DNA of 40,753 nt from an uncultured Porphyromonadaceae bacterium (GTDB taxonomy: Bacteria > Bacteroidota > Bacteroidia > Bacteroidales > Muribaculaceae): the NCBI GenBank assembly GCA_946187345.1, contig CAMHQD010000020.1, positions 1 to 40,753 on the forward strand, given 5' to 3'. Positions 1 through 7,011 of this stretch are shown piece by piece. The position numbers were made by a program, and so were the translations under genes. Within the stretch, counting starts at the first letter, position 1. Every line of letters begins with the position of its first letter. Below the pieces are notes generated by a model that did no database searches, was not told the origin of the DNA, and worked only from the letters and a program-made list of their open reading frames with translations.

Positions 1-50
1 TACGCGATGTTAGCCTGTGACTGGAGTTCAGACGTGTGCTCTTCCGATCT
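1..50. other. Illumina adapter/index sequence (library artefact)
   Basis: Bases 17-50 match the Illumina TruSeq read-2 adapter exactly: they begin GTGACTGGAGTTC and end GCTCTTCCGATCT. Bases 1-8 resemble the end of the P7 primer (TACGAGAT with one change) and bases 9-16 would then be an 8-base index; that part is inference. Translated forward, the stretch gives the adapter peptide CDWSSDVCSSD; in reverse it adds IGRAHV to the end of the hutU product. This is untrimmed library sequence, so the contig really starts at 51. Confidence 0.97.
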
Positions 51-1101
51 GGTCGCTGCCCAAGTCCACGTGGATTTGCTCGTCGGCGAGACGTTCCCAC
101 AGGTCAACGATGTTGCCCACATAGGCCATCGACACCACGCGTCCCTCGTCCATAGCGCGCCGCAGCGAGGCGATGAGTTCGTCGAGGTTGTCGTGCAGTT
201 CGTCCACCCAACCCTGGTCGTAACGCTTGCGGGCCGCCAGCGGGTTAATCTCGGCGGTGACGCTGAGCACGCCGGCGATGTTGGCGGCCTTGGGCTGCGC
301 GCCGCTCATGCCGCCCAGTCCGGCGGTGACAAAGAGCGGGGGGGTTCGTTGACCGTTGACCGTTGACCGTTGACCGTTGACTGTTGTTTGTCCCATGACA
401 CGGCGCGCGGCGTTGAGCACGGTGATGGTGGTGCCGTGGACGATGCCTTGCGGACCGATATACATATAACTGCCGGCTGTCATCTGCCCGTATTGGCTCA
501 CTCCGAGAGCGTTGAACCGTTCCCAGTCGTCGGGCTTGCTGTAATTGGGAATGACCATGCCGTTGGTGACCACCACGCGCGGCGCCTCGGGATGTGAGGG
601 GAACAAGCCGAGCGGGTGGCCGCTGTACATGACCAGGGTCTGCTCGTCGGTCATCTCGCTCAGGTATCGCATCGTCAGGCGATACTGCGCCCAGTTCTGG
701 AACACGGCGCCGTTGCCGCCATAGGTGATCAGTTCGTGGGGATGCTGGGCGACGGCCACGTCGAGGTTGTTCTGAATCATCATCATGATGGCCGCGGCCT
801 GGACGCTGCGATGAGGATAGTCGTCGATGGGACGCGCCTTCATCTCGTAGCGCGGACGCAGGCGGTACATATAGATGCGGCCGTAGCGGTCGAGTTCGTC
901 GCGGAACTCGGTCACGAGCTCGCGGTGCGTCTCCGGCGGGAAATAGCGCAGGGCGTTGCGCAGGGCGAGGCGCTTCTCGTCGTCGGTGAGGATGTCCTTG
1001 CGGCGCGGGGCGTGGTTGATGGTGGGGTCGTAAGGTTGCGGCTCGGGCAGCGTGGCGGGTATGCCGGCGCGGATATCGGCCTGGAATTCTTCTCTTGTCA
1101 T
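51..1101 (-). CDS. hutU: Urocanate hydratase, N-terminal 350 residues, cut by contig end
   Basis: Urocanase converts urocanate to imidazolonepropionate in histidine degradation, using tightly bound NAD+, in the cytoplasm. Visible family features are the start (MTREEFQADIRAGIP), the segment YSGHPLGLFPSHPEAPR, the run GPQGIVHGTTITVLNAARR and the glycine-rich TAGLGGMSGAQPKAANIAG. The family is about 670 residues long in Bacteroidales, so roughly the C-terminal half, including the catalytic region, is missing beyond the contig edge; the adapter follows directly. Residues of about 240-255 (VNGQRSTVNGQR) are encoded by a 7-bp tandem repeat at 348-382 and replace a loop that normally joins the alanine/arginine helix to the LFVTAGLGG strand. 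The gene is last in the folD-ftcD-hutU series, 71 bases after ftcD. The identification is firm; function of this allele is uncertain because of the repeat. Confidence 0.93.
348..382. repeat. Heptamer tandem repeat GTTGACC x5 inside hutU
   Basis: Five head-to-tail units of GTTGACC, the last ending in T, lie in the hutU coding region. Seven is not a multiple of three, so a gain or loss of one unit would shift the reading frame. With five units the frame is open. The same unit recurs at 30735-30805 in a non-coding gap. Confidence 0.95.
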
Positions 1102-1127
1102 CGTTTTTGGTGGTGGGGAGGAGGGGA

Positions 1128-1148
1128 CAAAACGGCACGGCCGTTTTG
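1128..1148. repeat. Dispersed hairpin CAAAACGGC/GCCGTTTTG, copy 1
   Basis: A perfect 9-bp inverted repeat with a 3-base loop lies between hutU and ftcD. Copies sit at 7957-7977 and 18285-18304. Copies 1 and 2 also share the flank after the hairpin, which contains ATGGATTAATT and ends at the stop region of the neighbouring gene. It is a small dispersed element of unknown role. Confidence 0.85.
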
Positions 1149-1172
1149 CGCTACACTCTTTTAATGGATTAA

Positions 1173-2873
1173 TTATGAATTCAGCATAGTTTCGACGAGG
1201 GCGGTGATTTCTTGCTCGGCGTCGTTGGCGGCGGCGATGAGGCTGTTGGCGCGGTCGATGAGACCGCGGGCGGCGTCGCGGTCCTTGAGCGAACCGGCGT
1301 TGATCTTGACGTTCATGCCGGCGCCGAGCACCGCCGCGCGTGCGGCCAGCGCGCCCACTCCGGCGTCGCTGACGCTGTTGGGGTTGCCCCGCTCGGCCAT
1401 TGCCCGGCAGATGTCAAACACGCCCATCGCGGCCTCCATCGTGCGCAGCGGCACCTGGGCGGCATAGAGCGTCGCGGCTTGGATCGCCTCGCCGCGGCGC
1501 GCCTTTTCCTCATCGCTGCCCTTGGGCAAGCCAAAGGCGGCCATGATGCGGTTGAAGGCCGCGGTGTCCTCGTCGACAAGGTGCATCAGTTCACTAATCA
1601 TCGCCTGGCCGCGGTCGGCCCAGTCGCTGAACTCCCGCCAGCGGTCGTCCCAGCCGGGCTTGTGGCTCGACAGGTTGGCCACCATCGTGCCCAGGGCGGC
1701 GCCTAACGCGCCCATATAGGCGGCGATGGTGCCGCCGCCCGGAGCCGGCGACTCACGCGAGGTCTCGGCGGCGAACCCGCTCACGGTGAGGTCCACAAGC
1801 CGGCTGCCGGAGGTCGCATCGTCGTCAATCATATACTCAATCACCTTCTCGCGCGGGTCAAACGGCTTGAGGTCGTCCAGACCCAGCGAATGGACGGCGA
1901 TGTTGATGATGTCGGCCTCGGGGATGCCGGTGGAGCGGTGCTGCTTCTCGAGATAATACTTGCCGGCGTCGATGAGGCAACGCTTGGGGATGAGCCCCAC
2001 AATCTCGGTGCCGGTGACACGGATGCCGCGCTCGCGAGCGCACCGCGACACCTCGTCAAAGGCGACGTGCAGCGGTGTGGCGTTGATGTCGGTGATGTTC
2101 ATCGACACCTGTGCGATCTTGTATTCGTCGATATACCAGCCTATTGCCTTGGTGCCCTTGAGCGTGCCCGGGCGCATGATGACGTTGCCGTCGGCATCAA
2201 GTTTGGGCTTGCCGGTGATGGGGTTGCCCTCGCGCACGGGTCGTCCCTTCTCTCTGACGTCAAAGGCGATAGCGTTGGCGCGGCGCGTGCTGGTGGTGTT
2301 GAGGTTGAAGTTGGTGGCGATGAGGAAGTCGCGGGCACCCACAGCGGTGCAGCCGGTGCGCGCCATTTGTTGGTCCCAGGGTCGCGCGCCGTAGTCGGGC
2401 GCGTCATCCTCGGTGTCCATGCGGGCCGCGAGGCCCTCGTACTCGCCCTGCCGGCACACGGCCAGATTGCGTCGCTCGGGCCGCAGCGCGGCGGCCTCGT
2501 AGCAGTAGCAGGGTATGCCGGCCTCGCCGGCGATGCGCCGCGCCAGAGCGCGCGCGAGGTCGGCGCACTCGTCGAGCGTCACACCGGACACCGGCACGAG
2601 CGGACAGACGTCTGTCGCGCCCATGCGCGGATGCGCACCGTGGTGCTGCCGCATATCAATCAGTTCGGCCGCGCGGCACACCACCTGGAATGCCGTCTCG
2701 ACCACCGCCTGCGGCTCACCGACAAACGTGACCACGGTGCGGTTGGTGGCCTCGCCCGGGTCCACATCGAGCAGTTTGACACCCTTTGCCCGACGGATGA
2801 CGTCGGTTATCTTGTTTATCACTTCCTTGTCGCGGCCCTCACTGAAGTTGGGCACACATTCAATCAAATTCAT
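1173..2873 (-). CDS. ftcD: Bifunctional glutamate formimidoyltransferase / formimidotetrahydrofolate cyclodeaminase
   Basis: The enzyme moves the formimino group of N-formiminoglutamate, a histidine breakdown product, to tetrahydrofolate, then releases ammonia to give 5,10-methenyl-THF. The N-terminal transferase domain (about 1-330) opens with MNLIECVPNFSEGRD and contains HHGAHPRMGATDVCPLVPV, typical of the family. The C-terminal cyclodeaminase domain (about 345-560) contains SPAPGGGTIAAYMGALGAA and KINAGSLKDRDAA. The length of 566 residues equals a full two-domain fusion. The start ATG falls in an AATTATG heptamer run at 2867-2894. It lies between folD (59 bases upstream) and hutU (71 bases downstream) on the same strand, so the three probably form one transcript feeding histidine-derived one-carbon units into folate. 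Confidence 0.95.
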   Translation of the reverse strand: MNLIECVPNFSEGRDKEVINKITDVIRRAKGVKLLDVDPGEATNRTVVTFVGEPQAVVETAFQVVCRAAELIDMRQHHGAHPRMGATDVCPLVPVSGVTLDECADLARALARRIAGEAGIPCYCYEAAALRPERRNLAVCRQGEYEGLAARMDTEDDAPDYGARPWDQQMARTGCTAVGARDFLIATNFNLNTTSTRRANAIAFDVREKGRPVREGNPITGKPKLDADGNVIMRPGTLKGTKAIGWYIDEYKIAQVSMNITDINATPLHVAFDEVSRCARERGIRVTGTEIVGLIPKRCLIDAGKYYLEKQHRSTGIPEADIINIAVHSLGLDDLKPFDPREKVIEYMIDDDATSGSRLVDLTVSGFAAETSRESPAPGGGTIAAYMGALGAALGTMVANLSSHKPGWDDRWREFSDWADRGQAMISELMHLVDEDTAAFNRIMAAFGLPKGSDEEKARRGEAIQAATLYAAQVPLRTMEAAMGVFDICRAMAERGNPNSVSDAGVGALAARAAVLGAGMNVKINAGSLKDRDAARGLIDRANSLIAAANDAEQEITALVETMLNS

Positions 2874-2894
2874 AATTCATAATGCATAATTCAT
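2867..2894. repeat. Heptamer run AATTCAT/AATGCAT x4 at the ftcD start
   Basis: Four units of AATTCAT or AATGCAT lie head to tail. The complement of the first unit supplies the ATG of ftcD. The same family is at 3804-3824, 12479-12492, 18234-18261, 32490-32517 and 39251-39278. Confidence 0.92.
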
Positions 2895-2904
2895 AATTAA
2901 ACTG

Positions 2905-2946
2905 CTACACGCTACACGCTACACACTACACGCTACACACTACACG
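2905..2946. repeat. Heptamer run CTACACG/CTACACA x6 over the folD stop
   Basis: Six 7-bp units, four CTACACG and two CTACACA, run without a break. The complement encodes the last residues of FolD and its TAG stop at 2933-2935, so a change in unit number would alter the C terminus. Confidence 0.93.
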
Positions 2947-3814
2947 CCTGGAGGGTGTTGTGCATCAGTGCGGCGATGGTCATGGGGCCCACGCCGCCGG
3001 GCACGGGGGTGATGGCGCGGCACAAGGGGGCGACGGTGTCGAAGTCGACGTCGCCACGCAGGCGCCAGCCGCGCTCACGTGTGGCGTCGGGCACCCTTGT
3101 GGTGCCCACATCGATGACCACGGCACCGGGCTTGACCATATCGGCGGTGACCGAGCCCGGGCGGCCCATGGCGGCCACGAGAATGTCGGCGCGGCGGGCC
3201 TCGGCGGCGACGTCGGGCGTGGCGCTGTGGCACACGGTGACGGTGCAGTCGCCGGGACGGCCTTTCTGCATGAGCATGATGGCTAATGGCTTACCCACGA
3301 TGTTGCTGCGGCCCAAAATCACGCAACGCTTGCCGCGCGTGTCGATGCCGGCGCGCTCGAGCAGCATCGTGATACCCAGCGGCGTGGCCGGCTTGAAGCA
3401 CGGCAGACCGAGGGTCAGACGCCCCACATTGACGGGGTGGAAGCCGTCCACATCCTTGCGTGGATCGATGGCCTCAATCACCTCGCGCTCGTTGATGTGA
3501 GCCGGCAAGGGCAGTTGGACGATGAAGCCGTCCACATCGTCGGCAGTGTTCAGCGCGAGGATTTTGTCGAGCAACTCGCGCCGCGTGACACTCTCGTCCA
3601 TGCGCATCACCGTCGAGCGGAAGCCGCAACGCTCACACGCGGCGGCCTTGCTCATCACATAACTCTCGCTGCCGCCGTCATGCCCCACGAGCAACGCGAC
3701 CAAGTGCGGCGGACGGCGGCCGGCAGCCACCATATCGGCCACGCGCGCGGCGATGTCGGCCTTCACCTCCTCGGCGATTCTCTTTCCGTCAATTATCTTT
3801 GACGCATAATCCAT
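2933..3814 (-). CDS. folD: Methylenetetrahydrofolate dehydrogenase / methenyltetrahydrofolate cyclohydrolase
   Basis: FolD interconverts 5,10-methylene-, 5,10-methenyl- and 10-formyl-THF in the cytoplasm with NADP+. The 293-residue product shows ESYVMSKAAACERCGF with the catalytic lysine and tyrosine region, VDGFIVQLPLPAHI, PRKDVDGFHPVN, the nucleotide-binding CVILGRSNIVGKPLA and the C-terminal ITPVPGGVGPMTIA. I chose the ATG at 3812-3814 (MDYASKIIDGK) over a start nine codons earlier because the shorter form matches the family N terminus and lies downstream of a good promoter. It probably starts the folD-ftcD-hutU transcript. Its start overlaps one heptamer run and its last codons and stop lie in another. 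Confidence 0.95.
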   Translation of the reverse strand: MDYASKIIDGKRIAEEVKADIAARVADMVAAGRRPPHLVALLVGHDGGSESYVMSKAAACERCGFRSTVMRMDESVTRRELLDKILALNTADDVDGFIVQLPLPAHINEREVIEAIDPRKDVDGFHPVNVGRLTLGLPCFKPATPLGITMLLERAGIDTRGKRCVILGRSNIVGKPLAIMLMQKGRPGDCTVTVCHSATPDVAAEARRADILVAAMGRPGSVTADMVKPGAVVIDVGTTRVPDATRERGWRLRGDVDFDTVAPLCRAITPVPGGVGPMTIAALMHNTLQACSV

Positions 3815-3824
3815 AATGCATAAT
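3804..3824. repeat. Heptamer run GCATAAT/CCATAAT x3 over the folD start
   Basis: Three units of the AATGCAT family run across the folD start codon at 3812-3814 and the leader just before it. Confidence 0.85.
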
Positions 3825-3838
3825 TTATAAAAACCATA

Positions 3839-3870
3839 CAAAATTACATAATTTCGGAAACAAATCCAAA
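3839..3870 (-). promoter_or_regulatory. Predicted promoter of folD-ftcD-hutU
   Basis: Read on the minus strand, TTTG at 3870-3867 and TAATTTTG at 3846-3839 are 20 bases apart. This matches the Bacteroidetes primary-sigma form TTTG-N19/21-TAnnTTTG. Transcription would start near 3832, leaving a leader of about 20 bases before the chosen folD ATG. Confidence 0.65.
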
Positions 3871-3903
3871 ATTATGCGTCAGGAATTATGGTTTATGGGT
3901 TGG

Positions 3904-5403
3904 TCAGAATGTGATGTAGTCAAAGGGGAGGGTGACGTCGAGTTGCGTGATGAGCACAACGACGGTGACCAGTGCCACGGCGTAGGTCCACAGCGGCATG
4001 GCGGCGAATGTGTCGCGGCAGCGTTTCTCAACGCTCTCGGGCACAAAGTGCAGCGCGACTGCCAGCGCGAGGAACGCCAGCGGCTGGCGGTAGATGCCGG
4101 CGAACTGGCTCATGTATGCCCCGAAGTGGTCAGGCGCGAAATTGAAACAGATCTGGCTCAGCACGTCGAGCGCGCCGGCGCGGTACACGCCGTCCACCTC
4201 GCCGCCGGCGATGGTGGGTGTGTTGAAGAAAATCCATGTGAGGCACACAAAGTGGAAAGTGAGCAGCACGGCCACAATGTGCAGCGGCCACGGGTGGCGC
4301 GCGGGATGCTTGGGGTCCTGTCCGGTGAGGCGCATCCACCACTTGTGGACGACCAGTCCGGCGCCGTGCAGCGCGCCCCAGACGACAAAGTTCCAACTCG
4401 CGCCGTGCCACAGTCCGCCCAGCATCATGGTGGTGAACAGGTTGGCGTTCTGGCGGGCCTTGCCCTTGCGGTTGCCGCCCAATGAGATGTAGAGGTAGTC
4501 GCGCAGCCACAGCGAGAGCGAGATGTGCCAGCGCCGCCAGAACTCGGTGATTGACGCGCTCTGGTATGGGCTGTTGAAGTTGGGCGGGATCTTGAAGCCC
4601 AACAGTGCCGCCAGACCGATAGCCATCTCGCTGTAGCCCGAGAAGTCGAGGTAGAGTTTGAAGGCGTAGCCGTAGGTTGCCAGCAGGTTGACGATGCCGG
4701 GCGAGTGGAGCGGGTCGGCAAAGACGCGGTTGACGAAGTTGGCGCCGATAAAGTCGGCCAGCACGGCCTTCTTGAACAGGCCGCACACCACGAGCCACAC
4801 GCCCACGCCGAGCATCGCGCGCGTCACCGTGGCCGGCCGTCGCAACTGCGGCAGCATATCGCCGGCGCGCAGTATCGGGCCCATCACCAACTGCGGAAAG
4901 AAGGCGAGGAAGAACGCGTAGTCGAGCAGCGAGCGGGTCGGCTCGACGCGGCCGCGGAAGACGTCCACCGTGTAGCCGATAGACTGGAACACATAGAACG
5001 AGATGCCCACGGGCATCAGCACGTCAAAGCCCACAAAGGTCACGCCGACCATGCCGGCGAGGAATGACGCGTACTTGAAGAAGGCGAGCAGCGACAAGTC
5101 GAGGGTGACGCTCACGGCCACGAGGGCGCGCTTGAGCGTCGCCGAGGAGGTGCGCGCGATGGCCAGAGCGATGAGCCAGTCGCTCACGGTGACCGCCATG
5201 AGCCACACCATCGCCCACCCCGTTGTCTTGTAGTAGCAGTAATAACTGCACACGAGCAGCCACAGCAGGCGCGCGGCGCGAGCCTTGCGCAACAAGGCAG
5301 CCCCCACGGCCATCACGAGGAAGAGCCACGGGAAGAGGCCGCTGCTAATCATCAGCGGCGACGACGGGTCAAACCGCAATATGTCACCAATGGCTTGAAG
5401 CAT
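3904..5403 (-). CDS. MBOAT-family membrane-bound O-acyltransferase (AlgI/PatA-like)
   Basis: Proteins of this family pass acyl groups, often acetyl, across or within the inner membrane to sugars or lipids. The 499-residue product is rich in hydrophobic segments from about residue 18 on. It holds the family hallmarks FWRRWHISLSLWLRDYLYI (about 289-307), followed by SLGGNRKGK, and LGGLWHGASWNFVVWGALHG with the presumed catalytic histidine. The C-terminal half resembles AlgI. The gene follows a secreted SGNH protein by 79 bases on the same strand, the usual MBOAT plus SGNH partnership for polysaccharide or peptidoglycan O-acetylation. The acceptor cannot be told from the sequence. Confidence 0.9.
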   Translation of the reverse strand: MLQAIGDILRFDPSSPLMISSGLFPWLFLVMAVGAALLRKARAARLLWLLVCSYYCYYKTTGWAMVWLMAVTVSDWLIALAIARTSSATLKRALVAVSVTLDLSLLAFFKYASFLAGMVGVTFVGFDVLMPVGISFYVFQSIGYTVDVFRGRVEPTRSLLDYAFFLAFFPQLVMGPILRAGDMLPQLRRPATVTRAMLGVGVWLVVCGLFKKAVLADFIGANFVNRVFADPLHSPGIVNLLATYGYAFKLYLDFSGYSEMAIGLAALLGFKIPPNFNSPYQSASITEFWRRWHISLSLWLRDYLYISLGGNRKGKARQNANLFTTMMLGGLWHGASWNFVVWGALHGAGLVVHKWWMRLTGQDPKHPARHPWPLHIVAVLLTFHFVCLTWIFFNTPTIAGGEVDGVYRAGALDVLSQICFNFAPDHFGAYMSQFAGIYRQPLAFLALAVALHFVPESVEKRCRDTFAAMPLWTYAVALVTVVVLITQLDVTLPFDYITF

Positions 5404-5407
5404 GCGC

Positions 5408-5484
5408 GTTTCCTGAGAGTTCTAAGAGTTCTGAGAGTTCTATGAATTCTAAGATTTCTAAAAACTAATTACTAATTACTAATT
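5408..5484. repeat. Tandem repeats between SGNH and MBOAT genes
   Basis: The gap holds five 8-9-bp units of the type GAGTTCTAA at about 5416-5460, then three ACTAATT heptamers at 5464-5484. The third heptamer contains the complement of the TAA stop of the SGNH gene. Confidence 0.85.
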
Positions 5485-6874
5485 ACTTAAAGTGTTGCTC
5501 GCCCCAGAAGATGGCCTCGGCAAGCAGTGGCGCCAGTTCCTCGCCGCCGCGGTGGTTGATGTGGGTATAGTCCTTGTTGGCCATGCCTTTCTCCACCAAC
5601 TTGACCACGCTGCCCTCGCCTCCCATGGCCTCATAGAGGTTGAAGAACGCCACATGGGCCTCCATGGCCACCTGGCGCTGGGCGGCAATCATGAGTTTGA
5701 TGCCGTCCGGCGTGACATACGAGCCGCCGCGCTTGACCTCGCGGTCGCCGATGCTCACCACAAGGAAGCCCGTGCCCGGCATCGCCTGCTTGAGGTTGTC
5801 GAGAATGCGCGTCATGTGGCTGATGTAGCCGTTATAGGCGCTCGCTTTCTTGTAAGACGGGCTGGCGACGTTCTGGCCGAACATGAGCACAACCAGGTCG
5901 TAGTGTCGGGAGCGGTCAAAACTCTCAAGCAACTGCTGCGGCACGGCGCCCAACTGGAAACCGCTCAAACTCTCCATGGCGAAGTTGTCGAGGGAGATGC
6001 CACCCGGGGCCGGATCCATCGACACGCCCATGAACGCCATGCCGCCGGTGGCGCCGCTGATGTTCCAGCGCACGCCGCCCATCTTGCCGGTGGCGGTGAC
6101 CGAGCCGAAGCCGGCCTCGCCGCCCAGCGAGTAGCGCAGCGTGGCGCCGCCGTCGAGCGTGGCCGTGGCCGTGGCCGTGGCGCCGGCGGTGGGCGCGTAA
6201 TAGAGCAGTTGGCTCGCGTAGCATGTGTCGAGACAGGCATACTGCGTGACGCCCTTGAGGGCGACCCACGACGAGCCGCCGGCCGGCAGGGTGAAGTAAC
6301 TGGAGGTGATGGCGCCGTAGTGGAGGGCGTCGTAGCCCGAGCGCTTGTTGGCCAAATGCTCGTCCCACGCGCCAAAGTCGTGGGTGACGCTGCGGCGGAA
6401 ACGGTTGCCGGCGCTGTTGCTGACGGGCACCATGCCCACTCCGCTGCCGCCATAGTGCTGCTGGAGCAGGGCGCGCAGCGGCGCGGTGAAGATGTCGCCC
6501 TGGATATAACTGTCGCCCAGCACGGCGATGCGCACCGGCCGGCCTAACGCCCTGCGACGCGCCAACGCGTCGTAGAGCGGCAACATGCCGCGAGGCTCGC
6601 TCTCGCCCCAACTGAAGTCCTCGATGCACGTCAAGCCGACCCGGCACGTGTCAATGCCTCCCCCGCCCCCTCCTGAAGAAGGGGTGCCTGGTTGATGCGA
6701 TTGCCCATCTTGTAGGGCCTGGCCTTGGCCTGACCGCAAAACCGCATCACACAAGCCGTCAAGGGCATGCGCCGGAAGCACCTTGTAGGTGCCCACGGTG
6801 ATGCCCTCGGGCAGCAGACTCATCGCCACGATGGCGGCGAGCACTACCAGAGTGAGCCAAATGACGTGCCGCAT
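5483..6874 (-). CDS. Secreted SGNH/GDSL-family protein, likely partner of the MBOAT
   Basis: SGNH proteins are serine esterases or acetyltransferases. The 463-residue product starts with a signal-type segment (MRHVIWLTLVVLAAIVAMS). Block I is IAVLGDSYIQGDIF with the nucleophile serine, block III is near LMFGQNVASP, and block V is DYTHINHRGGEEL with Asp and His. This block pattern fits O-acetyltransferases or esterases such as PatB or AlgJ-like proteins, which work with an MBOAT; the MBOAT gene is immediately downstream. Residues of about 48-75 are low in complexity and glycine-rich. They are encoded by DNA resembling two non-coding repeats of this window (6657-6682 and 6711-6730), inserted in frame between the signal segment and the mature domain. 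I cannot tell esterase from transferase. Confidence 0.82.
   Translation of the reverse strand: MRHVIWLTLVVLAAIVAMSLLPEGITVGTYKVLPAHALDGLCDAVLRSGQGQALQDGQSHQPGTPSSGGGGGGIDTCRVGLTCIEDFSWGESEPRGMLPLYDALARRRALGRPVRIAVLGDSYIQGDIFTAPLRALLQQHYGGSGVGMVPVSNSAGNRFRRSVTHDFGAWDEHLANKRSGYDALHYGAITSSYFTLPAGGSSWVALKGVTQYACLDTCYASQLLYYAPTAGATATATATLDGGATLRYSLGGEAGFGSVTATGKMGGVRWNISGATGGMAFMGVSMDPAPGGISLDNFAMESLSGFQLGAVPQQLLESFDRSRHYDLVVLMFGQNVASPSYKKASAYNGYISHMTRILDNLKQAMPGTGFLVVSIGDREVKRGGSYVTPDGIKLMIAAQRQVAMEAHVAFFNLYEAMGGEGSVVKLVEKGMANKDYTHINHRGGEELAPLLAEAIFWGEQHFK
6657..6730. repeat. Repeat-derived insertion inside the SGNH gene
   Basis: The segment CCCCCTCCTGAAGAAGGGGTG at 6666-6686 is a decayed copy of the CCCCCTCC/GGAGGGGG hairpin found at 15489, 20583 and 39677. 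TGTAGGGCC at 6711-6719 with GGCC following matches the left arm of the palindrome at 22782-22800. Together they encode the low-complexity linker. Confidence 0.7.
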
Positions 6875-6885
6875 AATGGAGTTAT

Positions 6886-7005
6886 AGAGGTTGAGAGGTT
6901 GAGAGTTGAGGGGTTGAGCCTCGCGCTATCGCGCTCGGTAATAATACATTTATCCCCATTTGCGAAAGCAAATGGCTAAACCTCTCAACCCTCAACCTCT
7001 CAACC
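6886..7005. repeat. Composite palindromic element, GTTGAG type, copy A
   Basis: A left arm of 7-8-bp GTTGAG(A/G)G units leads to a core with two small hairpins (CGCGCTATCGCG and CCATTTGC/GCAAATGG around ATAATACATTTAT), then a right arm of the complementary CTCAACC units. The whole element can fold back on itself. The core matches copy C at 28331-28483 in reverse orientation. It fills the gap between deoC and the SGNH gene. Confidence 0.85.
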
Positions 7006-7011
7006 TTCCCG

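Noticed and set aside
7..366. Open frame on the plus strand beginning MLACDWSSDVCSSD
   Set aside because: It starts in adapter sequence and then runs antisense to hutU; CDWSSDVCSSD is a known adapter translation.
345..400. An intein or group II intron in hutU
   Set aside because: The extra residues number about a dozen and are a simple tandem repeat.
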